Shown: piece after piece, positions 13,301 through 24,770 of the stretch
Numbering within the stretch: the stretch's first letter is position 1
Layout: each line of letters opens with the position of its first letter
Origin: Medicago truncatula
Taxonomy: Eukaryota > Streptophyta > Magnoliopsida > Fabales > Fabaceae
Assembly (NCBI RefSeq): GCF_003473485.1
Contig: NC_053045.1
Span: forward strand, 36,182,494 to 36,246,493
Length of the DNA: 64,000 nucleotides
Reading direction: 5' to 3'
Program-made: the position numbers and the translations under genes
The notes under the pieces: model-generated
What the model saw: the letters and a program-made list of their open reading frames with translations, nothing else
The model's database searches: none
What the model was told of the DNA's origin: nothing

Positions 13301-15367
13301 ACATGAGTGAGATAGTGTAATTATATTTTTTAACTAGTCCTTTAAATAAGGAATTTTTTGCATTGTTTGATGATTCTTCTGGCCATTGAGGAATATTTTT
13401 TTAAAAGGCTTAAGTGCACTTTTGGTTCCCTCATTTAAAAAAAAAAAACGGTATTTTGGTCCCCCAATTTAACTTTTTTCTTTTCTTTCTGAAATTTGGT
13501 CACTTGTCTCATTTTTGGGTCATTTTTTATGATGTGGACTATTCATTTATGACATTACAACGCTTATTAGGCATACTTTCCTGACATTTATTATGCACAG
13601 TTTTGCTGACATGGATAATGATGGATATAGTTATCATTTATCAACTATCAATTTTGAAGTTGTATGGTTTGGCCTTTCTTTGGAATTGAATAGCATTTTG
13701 TGGACTTGACTTCACCATTTTAGACATAATTACTGGTTTTCATTACTAATAGAAGTAGCCATAGGACATTTGACAGTGTTGCTTTTATGGAGAGATTTTG
13801 TACCTGGATCACTGCTCTTATGGAAAATAGAATTAGATTGGCAACCTATATAATCTAATTTATACTTTTGGTCTTGATTTTATTGCTCTCTCTCTCTCTT
13901 TCTCTCATATATATTTTGTCTCTTCTAATCATATGCCAGTTTTACGTCTTGACATTATGCTTCCTGTGCTGTGTTATCTGATTATGAAGCCTCTGTTTTC
14001 TTCACTATTTTACTTAGGTTGATATTGTTGTAACTTGTGTTTTCTTGATCAGTATGTAGAGAAATCACTAGTCATCCGGGAAGAGGATATACCCGAAAAT
14101 CCTTCAGTCTTCGCAAAAATCTGGCAAGCAGTTCAGACTATAAATGTACGAGAAGTGTATCGCCTTATTGTAACATCAACTTCAAATCCGATAAACACGA
14201 AATATGACGATGTGGTTCCCCATGCTGATACTGAAGGACCTCAGCATGACCCTGAAGCCTGTTTGAGGATTAAAGAGGCTAATGAAACAGAAAGTTGTTT
14301 CCGTGGTTGGTCTATATTACATCTGGCATGTCATTCTGATAGTAAACTAATGGTTGAGTTGTTGCTCCAATTTGGTGCTGATATAAACATGTGTGACTAT
14401 CATGGAAGGACTCCATTGCACCACTGCATTTCTAGTGGGAAAAATCCATTGGCTAAGTTTTTACTAAGAAGGTAATGATTTATTTTAAACCAAGTTCTTT
14501 TGGTTCAGTAAGCAATCATACATTCTTCCTCTCTATCCTTTTTTTTTTTTTCCTGTTTAAAAAAGGTGTTGGGAAGAATTTAAACAACGATGTCTGAACA
14601 GCATTTAAGGCATTCTCAATTACATTAAAATATTTAAACCGTTGGAGACAGCCATAAGACCACAAAAAAGCTAGAAGTACAACTTTACCCCGCTGAAATC
14701 CAAGGCAGGAATTGTCGATGAAGATGTTGGCAACCAAATGCAGTAGATAAGCATATAAAGCACATAAATCAAGCACCATATCACACTCATATGAGTTTTT
14801 TTTTTTTCAGACACGAGTTCATTTATCATTTTGCTCCAATAAATGTCAATGAGCATCGTGCCGTCTTTAAGCTTTTACGAAGAAAGAGAAGGATCTGATA
14901 TCTGAGTATATTAAGTTACATCTGAACAAAATAACCAGTCCAGAAGCGTTCTGTCCATGTGCATCTATCCTAATTATACCATTCGCTTGAAATTTTTTAA
15001 TTCATAATCATCTCAAAAATACCATTCATTTTCCTTGGTAAAGCCTTACTAATTATACTGTCTATCAGTTCCTCAGACAACTTCTCTTCAATGTACAGCC
15101 AGCTAAGGTTTTCTAAATATAGTGAATTATTTTGCGTCATGCATCTCTTTCTACATTGTTTTATGCGTGAGAGACACACTTTTATTGCAGCGTGTATCTC
15201 TGTCTAATACATACTACCAATTGAAGCATAAACTAACATGCCAATTTACCAGGGGCGCAAAACCGTCAGTTAAAGATGCTGCTGGACATACTGCGCTTGA
15301 AAGAGCCATGGAGATGGGAGCAATAACTGACGAAGAGCTATTTATCCTGCTTGTTGAACGCCAGTAA
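4354..15367 (+). CDS. AGD4: ARF GTPase-activating protein, BAR-PH-ArfGAP-ankyrin class (AGD2/AGD4-like)
   Basis: This is a predicted GTPase activator for ARF small G proteins in vesicle traffic. Nineteen exons join in phase: 4354-4404, 5346-5422, 6132-6232, 6573-6643, 7622-7684, 7825-7869, 8720-8785, 10005-10052, 10145-10240, 10328-10369, 11010-11228, 11351-11482, 11555-11773, 12052-12138, 12231-12503, 12870-12991, 13112-13190, 14053-14471 and 15253-15367. They give 774 residues, the usual length for AGD1, AGD2 and AGD4. A BAR domain occupies about 1-220. A PH domain ([18 protein letters not shown]) lies at about 296-439. The ArfGAP zinc finger has Cys494, 497, 514 and 517 in C-x2-C-x16-C-x2-C, with arginine-finger Arg522. 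Ankyrin repeats follow at about 660-745. The start [17 protein letters not shown] and the KLGYDLL motif favour the AGD2/AGD4 branch over VAN3/AGD3. Intron 11 has a GC donor. The class is certain; the exact orthologue is less so. Confidence 0.93.
4672..4752 (-). repeat. Truncated LTR fragment of a TRIM-type family in ARF-GAP intron 1
   Basis: On the minus strand this begins TGTTAAAGAGTCCCACATTG and runs through 'gataagagatggtctaacaatgtgtttataag'-type sequence. It matches the LTR of the TRIM at 41799-42442. Only the 5' part of one LTR is present, and no partner LTR, PBS or target duplication is visible. Confidence 0.5.
6961..7106 (+). mobile_element. tRNA-derived SINE in ARF-GAP intron 4
   Basis: An A-box-like 'agctcaattggtggtg' is followed by a B-box-like 'ggctcgaatctggg', a short body and an A-rich tail near 7087-7106. 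This is the layout of plant tRNA-related SINEs. The internal promoter boxes are mutated relative to a functional tRNA, and the sequence between them cannot form a cloverleaf. No clear target duplication is seen. Confidence 0.6.
11229..11350 (+). other. GC-AG intron (intron 11 of the ARF-GAP gene)
   Basis: The exon ends GGCGAG and the intron begins GCAAGTAA, so the donor dinucleotide is GC in an otherwise near-ideal consensus; the acceptor is TTTTAG. Splicing here joins the BAR-PH linker (ATKGE) to [10 protein letters not shown] in phase 0. The nearest GT (GCAAGTAATT) would shift the frame and stop after a few codons. GC-AG introns are known as a small minority class in plants. Confidence 0.85.
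13886..13907. repeat. CT-rich microsatellite in ARF-GAP intron 17
   Basis: A short run of CT units (ctctctctctctctttctctc) lies in the intron between 13191 and 14052. The same intron holds a 'ttaagtgcacttttggttccc' motif at about 13409 that looks like the end of a dispersed repeat; its other end was not found. Confidence 0.6.
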
Positions 15368-15959
15368 GGTGGAACCGGTATACATATTATACTATTTAGA
15401 ACTGTGCAAAGGACAGGGAAATTACTGTTGATTGTAAGAGTTTATAGCATGCCTCTTAAAAATGAAGATTAAGGTCTGTTTCTACTGTCACACATGGTTG
15501 CTGTGCACGTGAGCTACACTTGTATTAAACAAATTTTTAGAAAGAAATATTTGGATGAAGTGCAGAATTTGTATTGCCAAACATTTGAATGAGTTTATTA
15601 TAGTGTTATTACGGATATTGTGGATAAGCTGTTGTTCAACAATATATAAAGTTTGATGTATTGACTCTTGATTGAATCATGCCCAATTCACCAAAAGGTA
15701 CTTCATTGACTTTTAAATTGATCTGGATCCATATTATATATTATCCACCAGCAGAGTTTTCAGAACGACTACAAAACTCGTATTTAAGTCCTTGTGGTAC
15801 ATGAGTTGAATCCTTACCAACTAAACAAGTTTATGTTGGAAAAAATTCTAATTAAATAATTTCATAAGATGTCTTGGTTTGGGAGAACGTTTTGTCTTGG
15901 TTTGAGGACACTAATTAGCATCATACTCATGGTTTAGCCATAAGTGTTTCCTGGAAACC

Positions 15960-16400
15960 TCCCTTGGGTTGGTATCTCTAATTGTGGATGGTAGAGTGTT
16001 TAAACCAAGTATGACAGGGTTTGACAATATTATAAGGGATCACAAGGTTTCATTTTTGTGTGGCTTATGTGGTAGTATTGACCATTGTTGTATTATCCAT
16101 GAGATTCTTGTTTTGTATCATAATATGAATGAATTTGTGTTGGTCTACTGGTCATTGTCATGTTTGCTAGTCAAATGTCCTCCATGTGTTTTATTTGGTC
16201 CGGGACCCATTGAGTGTTTTTCATAGATTTGACAACTTGATTAGTTTGATTAAGAAATCATTGAGTCAGGATTGATCCACTTTGTTGCTACATAACCTCT
16301 AGGAAGGCAATGTCATTGCTGATCGTTTGGCTAGATTGAGTGTTATGAGTTGTGAGTTTGGTGATTTTAGATGCATCCCTTCCGGGTTTGTCTTTTGTGT
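15960..16400 (+). pseudogene. Decayed RNase H-like fragment of a LINE-type element
   Basis: Translations contain IIRDHKVSFLCGLCGSID followed by CCIIHEILVLYH. After a frame break they contain a piece corresponding to GNVIADRLARL. In plant LINEs the C-terminal RNase H region reads like GGIIRDHKG..FLCGF.G followed by H-AEILALYHGL and later ADxLAR. The fragment is frameshifted and has no intact reverse transcriptase upstream, so it is a truncated, inactive remnant. Confidence 0.6.
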
Positions 16401-17583
16401 TGCTTGTTAATGTTCTGGCGTTTTTTCTTACATGAAAAGTTTAGATGAGTTGAGTTTCAGAGGCTCACCAGGGTTAGGGCAGGTCTAAAGACTCAATGAA
16501 CGCTAACAAATGTACTTACAAATTATCTATCAAAGAGGTTCTCACATTGACAACGGGAGTTAAACCTGTGACCTTGCGGATGAGTCAACTTTTTATGAAC
16601 TGAACCAATCTTCATTGACTAGACGTTTATTTTGTCAGATGTTCGTTCTCTGTTCCTTTTTTCTTCTATTTCCTTTTTCTTTGTTCCCACATGTTACAAA
16701 AACAATCAATTTTCTAATAAGTAATTTTACATTCATTTATATTGATGCTAGTATTAAGATATTTTTTATCAATCGCTTTCAAATATATTTTATATCTGCT
16801 TTACTGTATTCTAAATATATCTTTATACTCAACATATGTATCAGATACTTCTCGTTGTGTTTCTATATAAATGTCTTTTTAAAATTGTTTTTTACAAGTA
16901 TGGAATAGCTTTCATTAACAAGCCAATTTCAAACATCTCTCATTTAAATACACTAAAAGCATCAAAACTCAATGTCACTCGACTATTTCCCATTTCAAAC
17001 TTAATTAGGCTTACCTTCTAATATTGTTGCCATTTTTCTCTCTCGCTAGCGGCTGGATTTGAACCTACAACTTACGTTAAGTCAACTTTCATTAACGTAT
17101 ATTATTGCAATTATCGTCCCCACTGTTCTAACCGATTTTGTTCAATTATGCTTTCTCCTTCATGATCATGTTTTTGCAATCTTTCTGTCAAATTTCTACA
17201 AAATTTATGTATTTATGTCGGGGTGACATCATTTTTTTGAGTTGATGATATCCAACTTTGATAGTCTACGTGAAATTGCTTTGAAATAAAAAAAAATGCT
17301 AAAAATCAACTTATACAAGCAAGAGATTATGAAATATCTAATTAGTATTTCAAATTTTAATTTCAAAGAAAAGTCATGTCAAATATGAGAAATGAGTGAC
17401 ACACTGACACATCAATAAATAATTTTATATTGACGTAAATTGGGGAAAATATTGTAAGATAAGAGGACAACTAAATCACGAAGGGGTAAACATATAAGGA
17501 CATATCAATCTAAAAAAAAGTAGGGACCAAAATCACATTTTCACAATATTTTAGAGTCGAAAACGCAATTAAACTTATACTTT

Positions 17584-17679
17584 AATGGTAGCCTAGTGGT
17601 TAGAATTCACCTTATAAGGTGAATAAGTGGGGTGTCCGGGGTTCGAACCCGACCCCCACATATAATTGCAAAAAAAGAA
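17584..17679 (+). mobile_element. tRNA-derived SINE head
   Basis: A-box 'tggtagcctagtggttag' and B-box 'ggttcgaaccc' lie about 40 bases apart, followed by 'cccccacatataattgc' and an A-rich tail. It resembles the head of a plant SINE. It is not a tRNA gene, because the arms do not pair as a cloverleaf and there is no terminator context. Confidence 0.55.
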
Positions 17680-17807
17680 GAAACAAAATTATTAATCATC
17701 TATACTTTTTTCTAGGGGATTAATCATCTATATTTTTGCAAAAAAAGAAGAAACAAAATTATTAATCATCTATACTTTTTTCTAGGGGATTAATCATCTA
17801 TATTTTT
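17668..17807. repeat. 70-bp tandem duplication
   Basis: Two copies of a 70-base unit (17668-17737 and 17738-17807), each beginning 'gcaaaaaaagaagaaac', follow each other without a gap and appear identical. The unit overlaps the A-rich tail of the SINE, which suggests slippage or unequal exchange at that tail. Confidence 0.85.
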
Positions 17808-19647
17808 GAGCCGCAAAATTGTTTATCCAAAATTTTATAATCAATTCTAACATTCTACTCTGAACATAGATAAGATAATATGACTAATTCATTTAATGTT
17901 AAAGTTATTTTAATTTTTTAAAACTTCTTTCAGTAATACATATATTTGGTCTCAACTATATATTCTTCAACAATTCACCTCAACTATTCAAAAGAAAGTG
18001 AAGATTAGAAGAAAAATAAGAGAAATTAAAAGTAATGGAATTGAAGGGGAAAAATGAACCAAACGTGTTGAATTGTGTGTGTATTTGGGTGTATCTTTAA
18101 ATCAAACAAATTTCAATCCCTAAATAAAATTCAAATAAATGGTGTCCAATTTATTAAAATATAGTAACGAAAAGAGAGATTGACACAACTATTATTAATT
18201 ATATGTTTCACCCTCAAACTGAGAATCACATCTTTCTCCACTAATCAATTATTGGTGCACACAAGTATATATCTCCTAGACAACACTATCTATACTTGCC
18301 TAGTATCTTAAGAAAACATTTCACCTAAGTGTTCCTTAACTAGCCTTCACCTATATTATAATAACTTGTTAACTACTCTTAACATAATTACTCTCAAATA
18401 AAGTGAATATATATAAGAATGCTCATGTGTTTTCTCTTAACTCTTATACCAAGGATTGTAGATATGCTCATTGAATGAAAAATGAATAAAAAGAATGTGG
18501 AAATAAACTATCACAAATGAGTTAAGAAAAAGTTTCCACCGAAAAATGAAGATAAGAAAACTTGTTACAAAAAAGAATAAAATCTACACGTGAAGCCATA
18601 AAAGAATATTATAAAATGTATGTATGTACAGATTACTTATTTTATAGGTAAAGATGTCCTTTGCAGAACCTTTGATTATTGAAAAATGCATCCACTTGTT
18701 TGACATTGGTACGCAGAGCAGAGGGACCCGTGACTAATTATGATTTATGAACTTAATAATTTGTAGCATGCTTCGGAAACAAGCTAATGGTTGTTGCTTG
18801 TGAAGTTTTGAAGGAGATTAAATTTGAATTCTCAGCAATGGATTATTTTTCTTTTTCGAGTAGTGGATACTTTGTAATTCAGTAATTATTATCCGTTTCA
18901 TTAATTTCAATTAAATTTGGCCAATTTTATTGAGCAAAATAAAATATACAATACAAGGAAAAAAAATCTTTTAGCTATAGAATGTTAGATGAGTTGGATT
19001 TATAGGGCTTAATAGAGTCATAAAATATCTCAAGGTTTAAAGAGCGCTTACCAATGTATTTACAAATCATTTATCAAAGGTATTATCTTTTTCTTTGGTG
19101 GTGGTGCAATGTTGATCCACCTTAAATATTTGAAGTTATAAATTAACATAATCGATTGATTTAACTAACACAAGTACAATTAAATGACCAAAATATGACA
19201 ACAAATAGTTTTAGATCAAAGTGAAACTAATAAATAAGATAAGAGTTTTTTTTAAAAAAATAAAAAATAATATATAAGAGGTTAAATATGTAATTTAGTC
19301 CAAAATTTATATATTAACATATATACACACATACTTTTTTTAATAAAAAAAATGTATGCACCTTATACATGTAATAGTACCCATTACTGCAAAATTCATG
19401 CAACACAGGGTCTCCAGTAAAAATGATTATCCAAGTTTTTCTTAGATATTTAATCATCATCAAATGTTAAGAGGTCTACATGGAAGAGATAAAGTATGAC
19501 AATATATTTATAAGTGGTGGATAGAGTTTAATTAGATTCAATTTAAATTATAAGATGAGTCCAAATTTTTTCCAAATTTCATTGCGCCACGTGCTATCCA
19601 AACACTTGGATTATGTTTTAGATGTCTAATTTTGAGCTAAGAGAGAG

Positions 19648-19755
19648 TGTTAAGAGTCTCATATCGAAAAAGATAAGATCTAAAAAATGATGGGTAATAT
19701 CATATTATAAGTCGGTTTTATAAATGTTGAGTTAGAACCAATCTAAATTCTAACA
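19648..19755 (+). repeat. Solo-LTR-like fragment of the TRIM type
   Basis: It begins TGTTAAGAGTCTCATATCG and ends TTCTAACA, so it has the TG...CA ends and the internal 'aagtcggttttataaatg' box seen in the TRIM LTRs at 41799-42442. No second LTR, PBS or target duplication is seen nearby. Confidence 0.5.
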
Positions 19756-21209
19756 TTTAGCCGATGAATGCTAATATAAAATGGTTTTTAAAAAAAAAAT
19801 GGCCTAGAGCACCGACACCTCCATTTTCAAGTAAAGGAAAAGAGAGTTTCCATAAAATAAGTTGTGTGTTCACATGGGAAAGGTTAATCTTTTCCCTCTA
19901 TGAGAAAGTTGGATTCAATGATTAGATTAAGTGAAGAACATATTCTTAACACGCTCTCTCAACACTAGATTTTTCTTCACACTATCTTCCAACAACTTGA
20001 AAATTCTGAAAATTAATTTTCAGAAATTAAAAAAAAATCGAAAAAATATAAAAAAAAATTCTGTAATTCATTTATTGAATGTTAGAATTTTTTAATTTCA
20101 ATAAAAATAAAATTTTGGAAACTAAGATAAGTTTTTATTTTTGTAAAAAGAATATATTTTTTAATTTCATAATAAAATAAGGTATTCTGAAAAATAAAAT
20201 AGAAATCCTAAAAAAAATATTTTGAAATTAAAGTTTTTTATTTTTCTAAGAAAATAAAATTCTTGAAAATAAGGTTTTTGAAAATATTTTGAAATAAAAA
20301 TTCTGAACAATTTTTTTTTTCATTTTTTCAAAAAAAAAAAATTCTAATATACCAACTTAGTTGGTTACTTAACTTTATTGTTAGTCTAATATACCAACTC
20401 AAATAAACAAAATTTATGCTACTACTTTTCTCCCAAAGAATTTAATTATTGAAAAAACTTCTTAATCATAGTAGTAAATATATATAGTAATATATACATT
20501 ATCAAAAGTGAACCACATCTTAATGATACTTATAGAATCTCTACCTTCACGTGTACCTAAACTTGAATCACTCATTCAAAATAAGGTTAGCCAGAGAACC
20601 CTAGCTACATTACGTGACAGAGATATAAAATATTAACAAATAAGCTTTGAGTTTCCACTTCATTTCTCACAGACAGTACTGTTTCCTACATGAAACTTCA
20701 CAAAAGGTTCTGTTATTAGTCCTACCAACAGATATATGATTTAGTTCATAATTTATATTATTTCTTAAGATAGAACAACAACAACTTGTTTGTTAAAAAG
20801 ACAATAGGACAATTTAGCCAAATACATATTATGTAGGGTATTAGCTCCTGTGCCTCCACGTTTACAATAATCACAAAACTTGTCCTATATGGAACATATA
20901 CATGGGATCTGTCATAAAATAGCCAAAATATTTAACATAATTAATACTGTACACTCACGGCAGAAAAACATACTCAATGACATAAACATATTTTCATTAT
21001 TAGATTCAGAATAAATAAGAGAGATTAGAAACCATTCAATTTCAAATCAATGAGAAGTGTCCAAATAGTTAACGAAAACTTTCAAATAACCTGGACATAG
21101 ACTGATAATAGGATATCTTTTCATCTAAAAGCATTTTCATTTTTCATAAAGGAAACATACCAAGAAGCAAAAAAAAAAATACTTGTTTTAATTCAATGCA
21201 AAAGTAGAT

Positions 21210-23359
21210 ATGGCAAAGTCTTGTGATTTGCAAATCAAAATTAATGGTCAACAGATATTCCTTTTGAAAGAGGTATGCATTAGTCTTCTTCATTGATTCT
21301 TTGTAGTATAATATATAGTTATTATGTACATGATCTTATGTGTGAGTTGATTCTAGCTTGTTCATTTATTTTGCAGAAGATTATATCAAAATATTGTGGA
21401 AAGGTGAAGAAAATCTTGAATCATCAAAAGAGAAGATCTCATGTGAAGGAGATGGGAATTAGGATCAATGATTTCCCTGGAGGCTCAGATGGATTTGAGC
21501 AAGTTTCAAGGTTTTGTTACAGCAATGGCAAAATATCAATTACTATAGACAATGTATCTCTTCTCCATTGCTGTGCAATTTATCTTGGAATGACTGAGGA
21601 AGTCTTCAACAATAATCTTTTGCAACAAACAGAAACTTTTCTTAAGGGAATCCATTACTGGAAATGGAATGACATACTTGTAAGTCTAATGAGTTGTCAA
21701 ATGTTTTATGAATATGCAGATTGCTATGGTCTATTGGAGAAGATCATTAGTGCACTGTTAACAAAGATTGTCCAAAATTCAGATGCAAACCTCAACATTT
21801 CCTTCACCTCTTTATCATCATCGTCACCATCATCGTCATCAACACCGTCTTCACCGGAAAGTAATTCTGCCAAGAGATTCTCTTCTTCAACACAAACTAC
21901 ACCAGAAAAAATCAAGTCAACTCTGCCAAGCAAAGCATGGTGGTTTGAGGATTTGGCGACTTTGCCTCCAAAGATAATTGAGAAACTATTTCAGTGTATT
22001 CAGTCATACAAAGCTGATAGCAACAACTTAATCTTTACAAGATTTCTGTTGCAATATCTGAAAACAGCTACTCAAACAAGAGCTGTTGATTGCAGAAGCA
22101 GCGGTGAATATGCCGCTCTTGCGGAAACAGCTGCTTATGGAGTCATATTTGTTGGTAAGAAAAACTTCACTTGCAGAGGACTTTTTTGGGTATTAAGGAT
22201 TGTTTCTAGGTTTGGTTTGAGTAAAGGTTGCAGAACTGAACTGGAAAAATTGATTGGTGGGATGCTTGAACAAGCTACACTGGATGATCTTTTGGTCTCT
22301 GGACATGATATGGGGATTTATTATGATGTTAACTTGGTGATAAGATTGGTTAGACAATTTGTTGATACCAATGGCTCTGATGGAATGTCTTTGCAGAAAA
22401 TGAAAAGGGTTGGTAGATTAATTGACAAGTATTTGAGAGAGATATCACCTGATCAGAACCTAAAGATCTCTAAATTTCTTGGAGTTGCAGAATGTTTGCC
22501 TGATTCTGCAAGGGATTGCTTTGATGGGGTCTACAAAGCCATTGATATCTATCTTGAGGTGAATTTCACATGCCCTTTTTCCATTCATTTTCATATGCAT
22601 CATATTCTAAAGAATCATAAGAAATCGAAAAGAGCAGATGCATAAATAACTTCTTTTCCCATTCCTAGTGAACTCTTGCCTTTCTGAAATCTGCATTTTC
22701 TTATAATGACGTATATTCTTTTTCAAGTTTTCCACAGCCACACTCATATTTGTGTCATATATTTTGGTCTGAGGCCATCACTGTGAATAAAAATTTGCAG
22801 TTCATAAGTGTCATTGATATTAAATATTGAACTTGACAACATTTAACAATTACTGTAGCATAAGAGTAAAATTTTGTTGTCTTTCACAGCACCATTTAAC
22901 TACTATGATAACATAATGCAAAATTTTCTAATTTCATGACCTAATAATGTTTTGCAGTCTCATACAAATGTCCCGTTTGAGGAAAGATCAAGATTGTGCA
23001 AATGTCTTAACTATGGTAAACTCAGCTTTGGAGCCAGTAAAGATCTGGCCAAGAACCCCAGAATACCTCCAGGGGTTGCAATGCAGGCGCTTATTTCTCA
23101 ACAAACTAAAATTCCAACAAGCAACTTTGTAACAGAGAGTCCAAGAAAAAGCCGTTCCCAAATAGTTTTGTATAATGAAGCCAGCATAGACGGCTTGTCC
23201 CAAGAGAAAAAACACATGAAACTAAACTTGGAGGTGTTGAAATATAAGGCAGTAGAACTGGAGAAATTCGAAGAAATGAACGGTCAGATTTCAAATATGT
23301 TTAGCCGCAATGTTTTGCTCAATCATGTTCGGGCAAGAGTTTTGCCAAGATATTGTTGA
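21210..23359 (+). CDS. BTB/POZ-type protein with NPH3 domain
   Basis: This is a plant NPH3/RPT2-family protein. Such proteins usually serve as substrate adaptors of CUL3 ubiquitin ligases, often at the plasma membrane in phototropic or auxin signalling. Three exons join in phase 0: 21210-21272, 21377-22558 and 22958-23359, giving 548 residues. The N-terminal BTB region is short and divergent (LQIKINGQQIFLLKEKIISKYCGKVKKI, then DFPGGSDGFEQVSRFCY). An NPH3 domain follows from about WWFEDLATLPP, with RFLLQYLKTA and LDDLLV, and ends near RLCKCLNYGKLS and IPPGVAMQAL. A Ser-rich linker lies before the NPH3 domain. The C-terminus has a helical, Glu/Lys-rich stretch (LNLEVLKYKAVELEKFEEM). It resembles the At3g22104 branch of the family, but I cannot name the orthologue or its target. 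Confidence 0.92.
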
Positions 23360-24770
23360 ATATGTTCCTCTTGTGTACCTGACTAACTGTCTATTATTAT
23401 TGTTATACATTGGTATTCCTTGTATTGTAAAAAGCTGTAATTTCATTGAGTTTATATATTTTGCCTAGAATTTCAACCTGATAGAAGGAATGGTATAGAA
23501 AATATTCCATCATTGTAAGTCTCGAACTTCTTGCTTACATGATAAATATTATTGGATAAAATACAAAAATAAGGTGTCTGAGGATAATAAAGTTTTGAAC
23601 CATTGTATTATTGTGTCTTTTCTTTATAATATTTATTTGCAATTTACAAGTGAAATGCCAGCGGACATGAGTTATACATAGTACTTCAGGTCAAATACTA
23701 GGAACAGGACATATAAGAGAGCAGCAGCACATGTTACTTTTTTGTGTGAATAAAAAGCAGATGTTACTTAAAGCACACATCGACAGTACTTTGGACAATG
23801 TATTTAGAGCTGGGATGAGTCATAATCGTGTTTTTTTGTTTGCACCCTAAATTTGATCATTAGGCTTTAATTGGAATGACAGAAGGGGGAAAAAAATAAT
23901 GAATACTATGGAAAGGACAAAGGAGGCAAAGGAGAGATTATTACTTCTCTTGTTTGGTATCATAAAATAAAATAAACAAGATAAAAAAAAATAAAAATAA
24001 AAACTTTTCCTTTGTTGGTTCACAAAATAAAAGAGTAGTAAGCTCAGTGAAACTTTAACCCCCTAAACTCTATATCTTTTGCTAATTGCTAATGTTCTAC
24101 CAAACATGGGACCAACTTTGTCCTTCCAATGCTTTCCTTTCATTCCTAGAAAGACCTTACTAAACAAAGCCTCAATAAAACAATAGGCACGTAACAGACT
24201 AGAAACAACACAATGATGACTGCCTAAAAAAGAATTATAGGTTTTATTTTAGGAGTACACAAAATAATAATTGAGAAAGGCATTTCCTAATCAACGAACG
24301 TATAATTTCTGTACAAACTAGTTGTGATATTAAGCACCAGAATTTCAACTCAGGGATGGGTCACAAAAATAGTGGAGACACTGAAAAGTTACAGATATCA
24401 AGTACATAATCAAAATCACGGATAGAAAAGGATGTGGGGGCAAATAGAATATAGCAATCAAGCATAACTGCTAGATGCTTTCCCTAAATCAGGTTGGCAA
24501 AATTAGGTTATCTATTTTATAGACGCCACATCTAAGATGGACTCTTGTGATGTAGGAGTACGAATCCTCTCACCAGTTCCAATAGGTTTCTTTGTGTGGC
24601 TGGATCTTGCCCAATAATTACACTTTGAATGCTCTTTTCCTTAGCCTGAGATAATGCTCGGCAGAATATCCTCAGCCAGTGCTATTATCCCACTGTACAG
24701 GATCAAAAATATGGTCAATCTTTCTGGAAAGCAGTTATGTATCACACTGACATTCCTCCGCAAACATGCT
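23360..24770. other. Intergenic region between NPH3 and XRCC2 (convergent)
   Basis: This holds the 3' ends of two convergent genes. AT-rich sequence with A-runs lies near 23889 and 23980. I see no coding exon or recognisable repeat; 24500-24770 is probably XRCC2 3' UTR on the minus strand. Confidence 0.45.

Larger units (their letters stand above)
15368..21209. other. Repeat-rich intergenic region between the ARF-GAP and NPH3 genes
   Basis: The start is ARF-GAP 3' UTR. It is followed by a decayed LINE RNase H remnant, a SINE with a 70-bp tandem duplication, an LTR-like fragment and long AT-rich low-complexity stretches, especially 19760-20460. Several short open frames occur but none resembles a gene. 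I see no tRNA or other RNA gene that could be functional. Confidence 0.6.

Noticed and set aside
13405..17580. Inverted 'ttaagtgcacttttggt'-like ends at 13409 and about 17555 as one large element
   Set aside because: The pair would enclose the last ARF-GAP exons, and the motifs match only loosely, so they are more likely ends of separate dispersed repeats.
17584..17660. Functional tRNA gene
   Set aside because: The A and B boxes are present, but the sequence does not fold as a cloverleaf and ends in an A-rich tail, as in SINEs.
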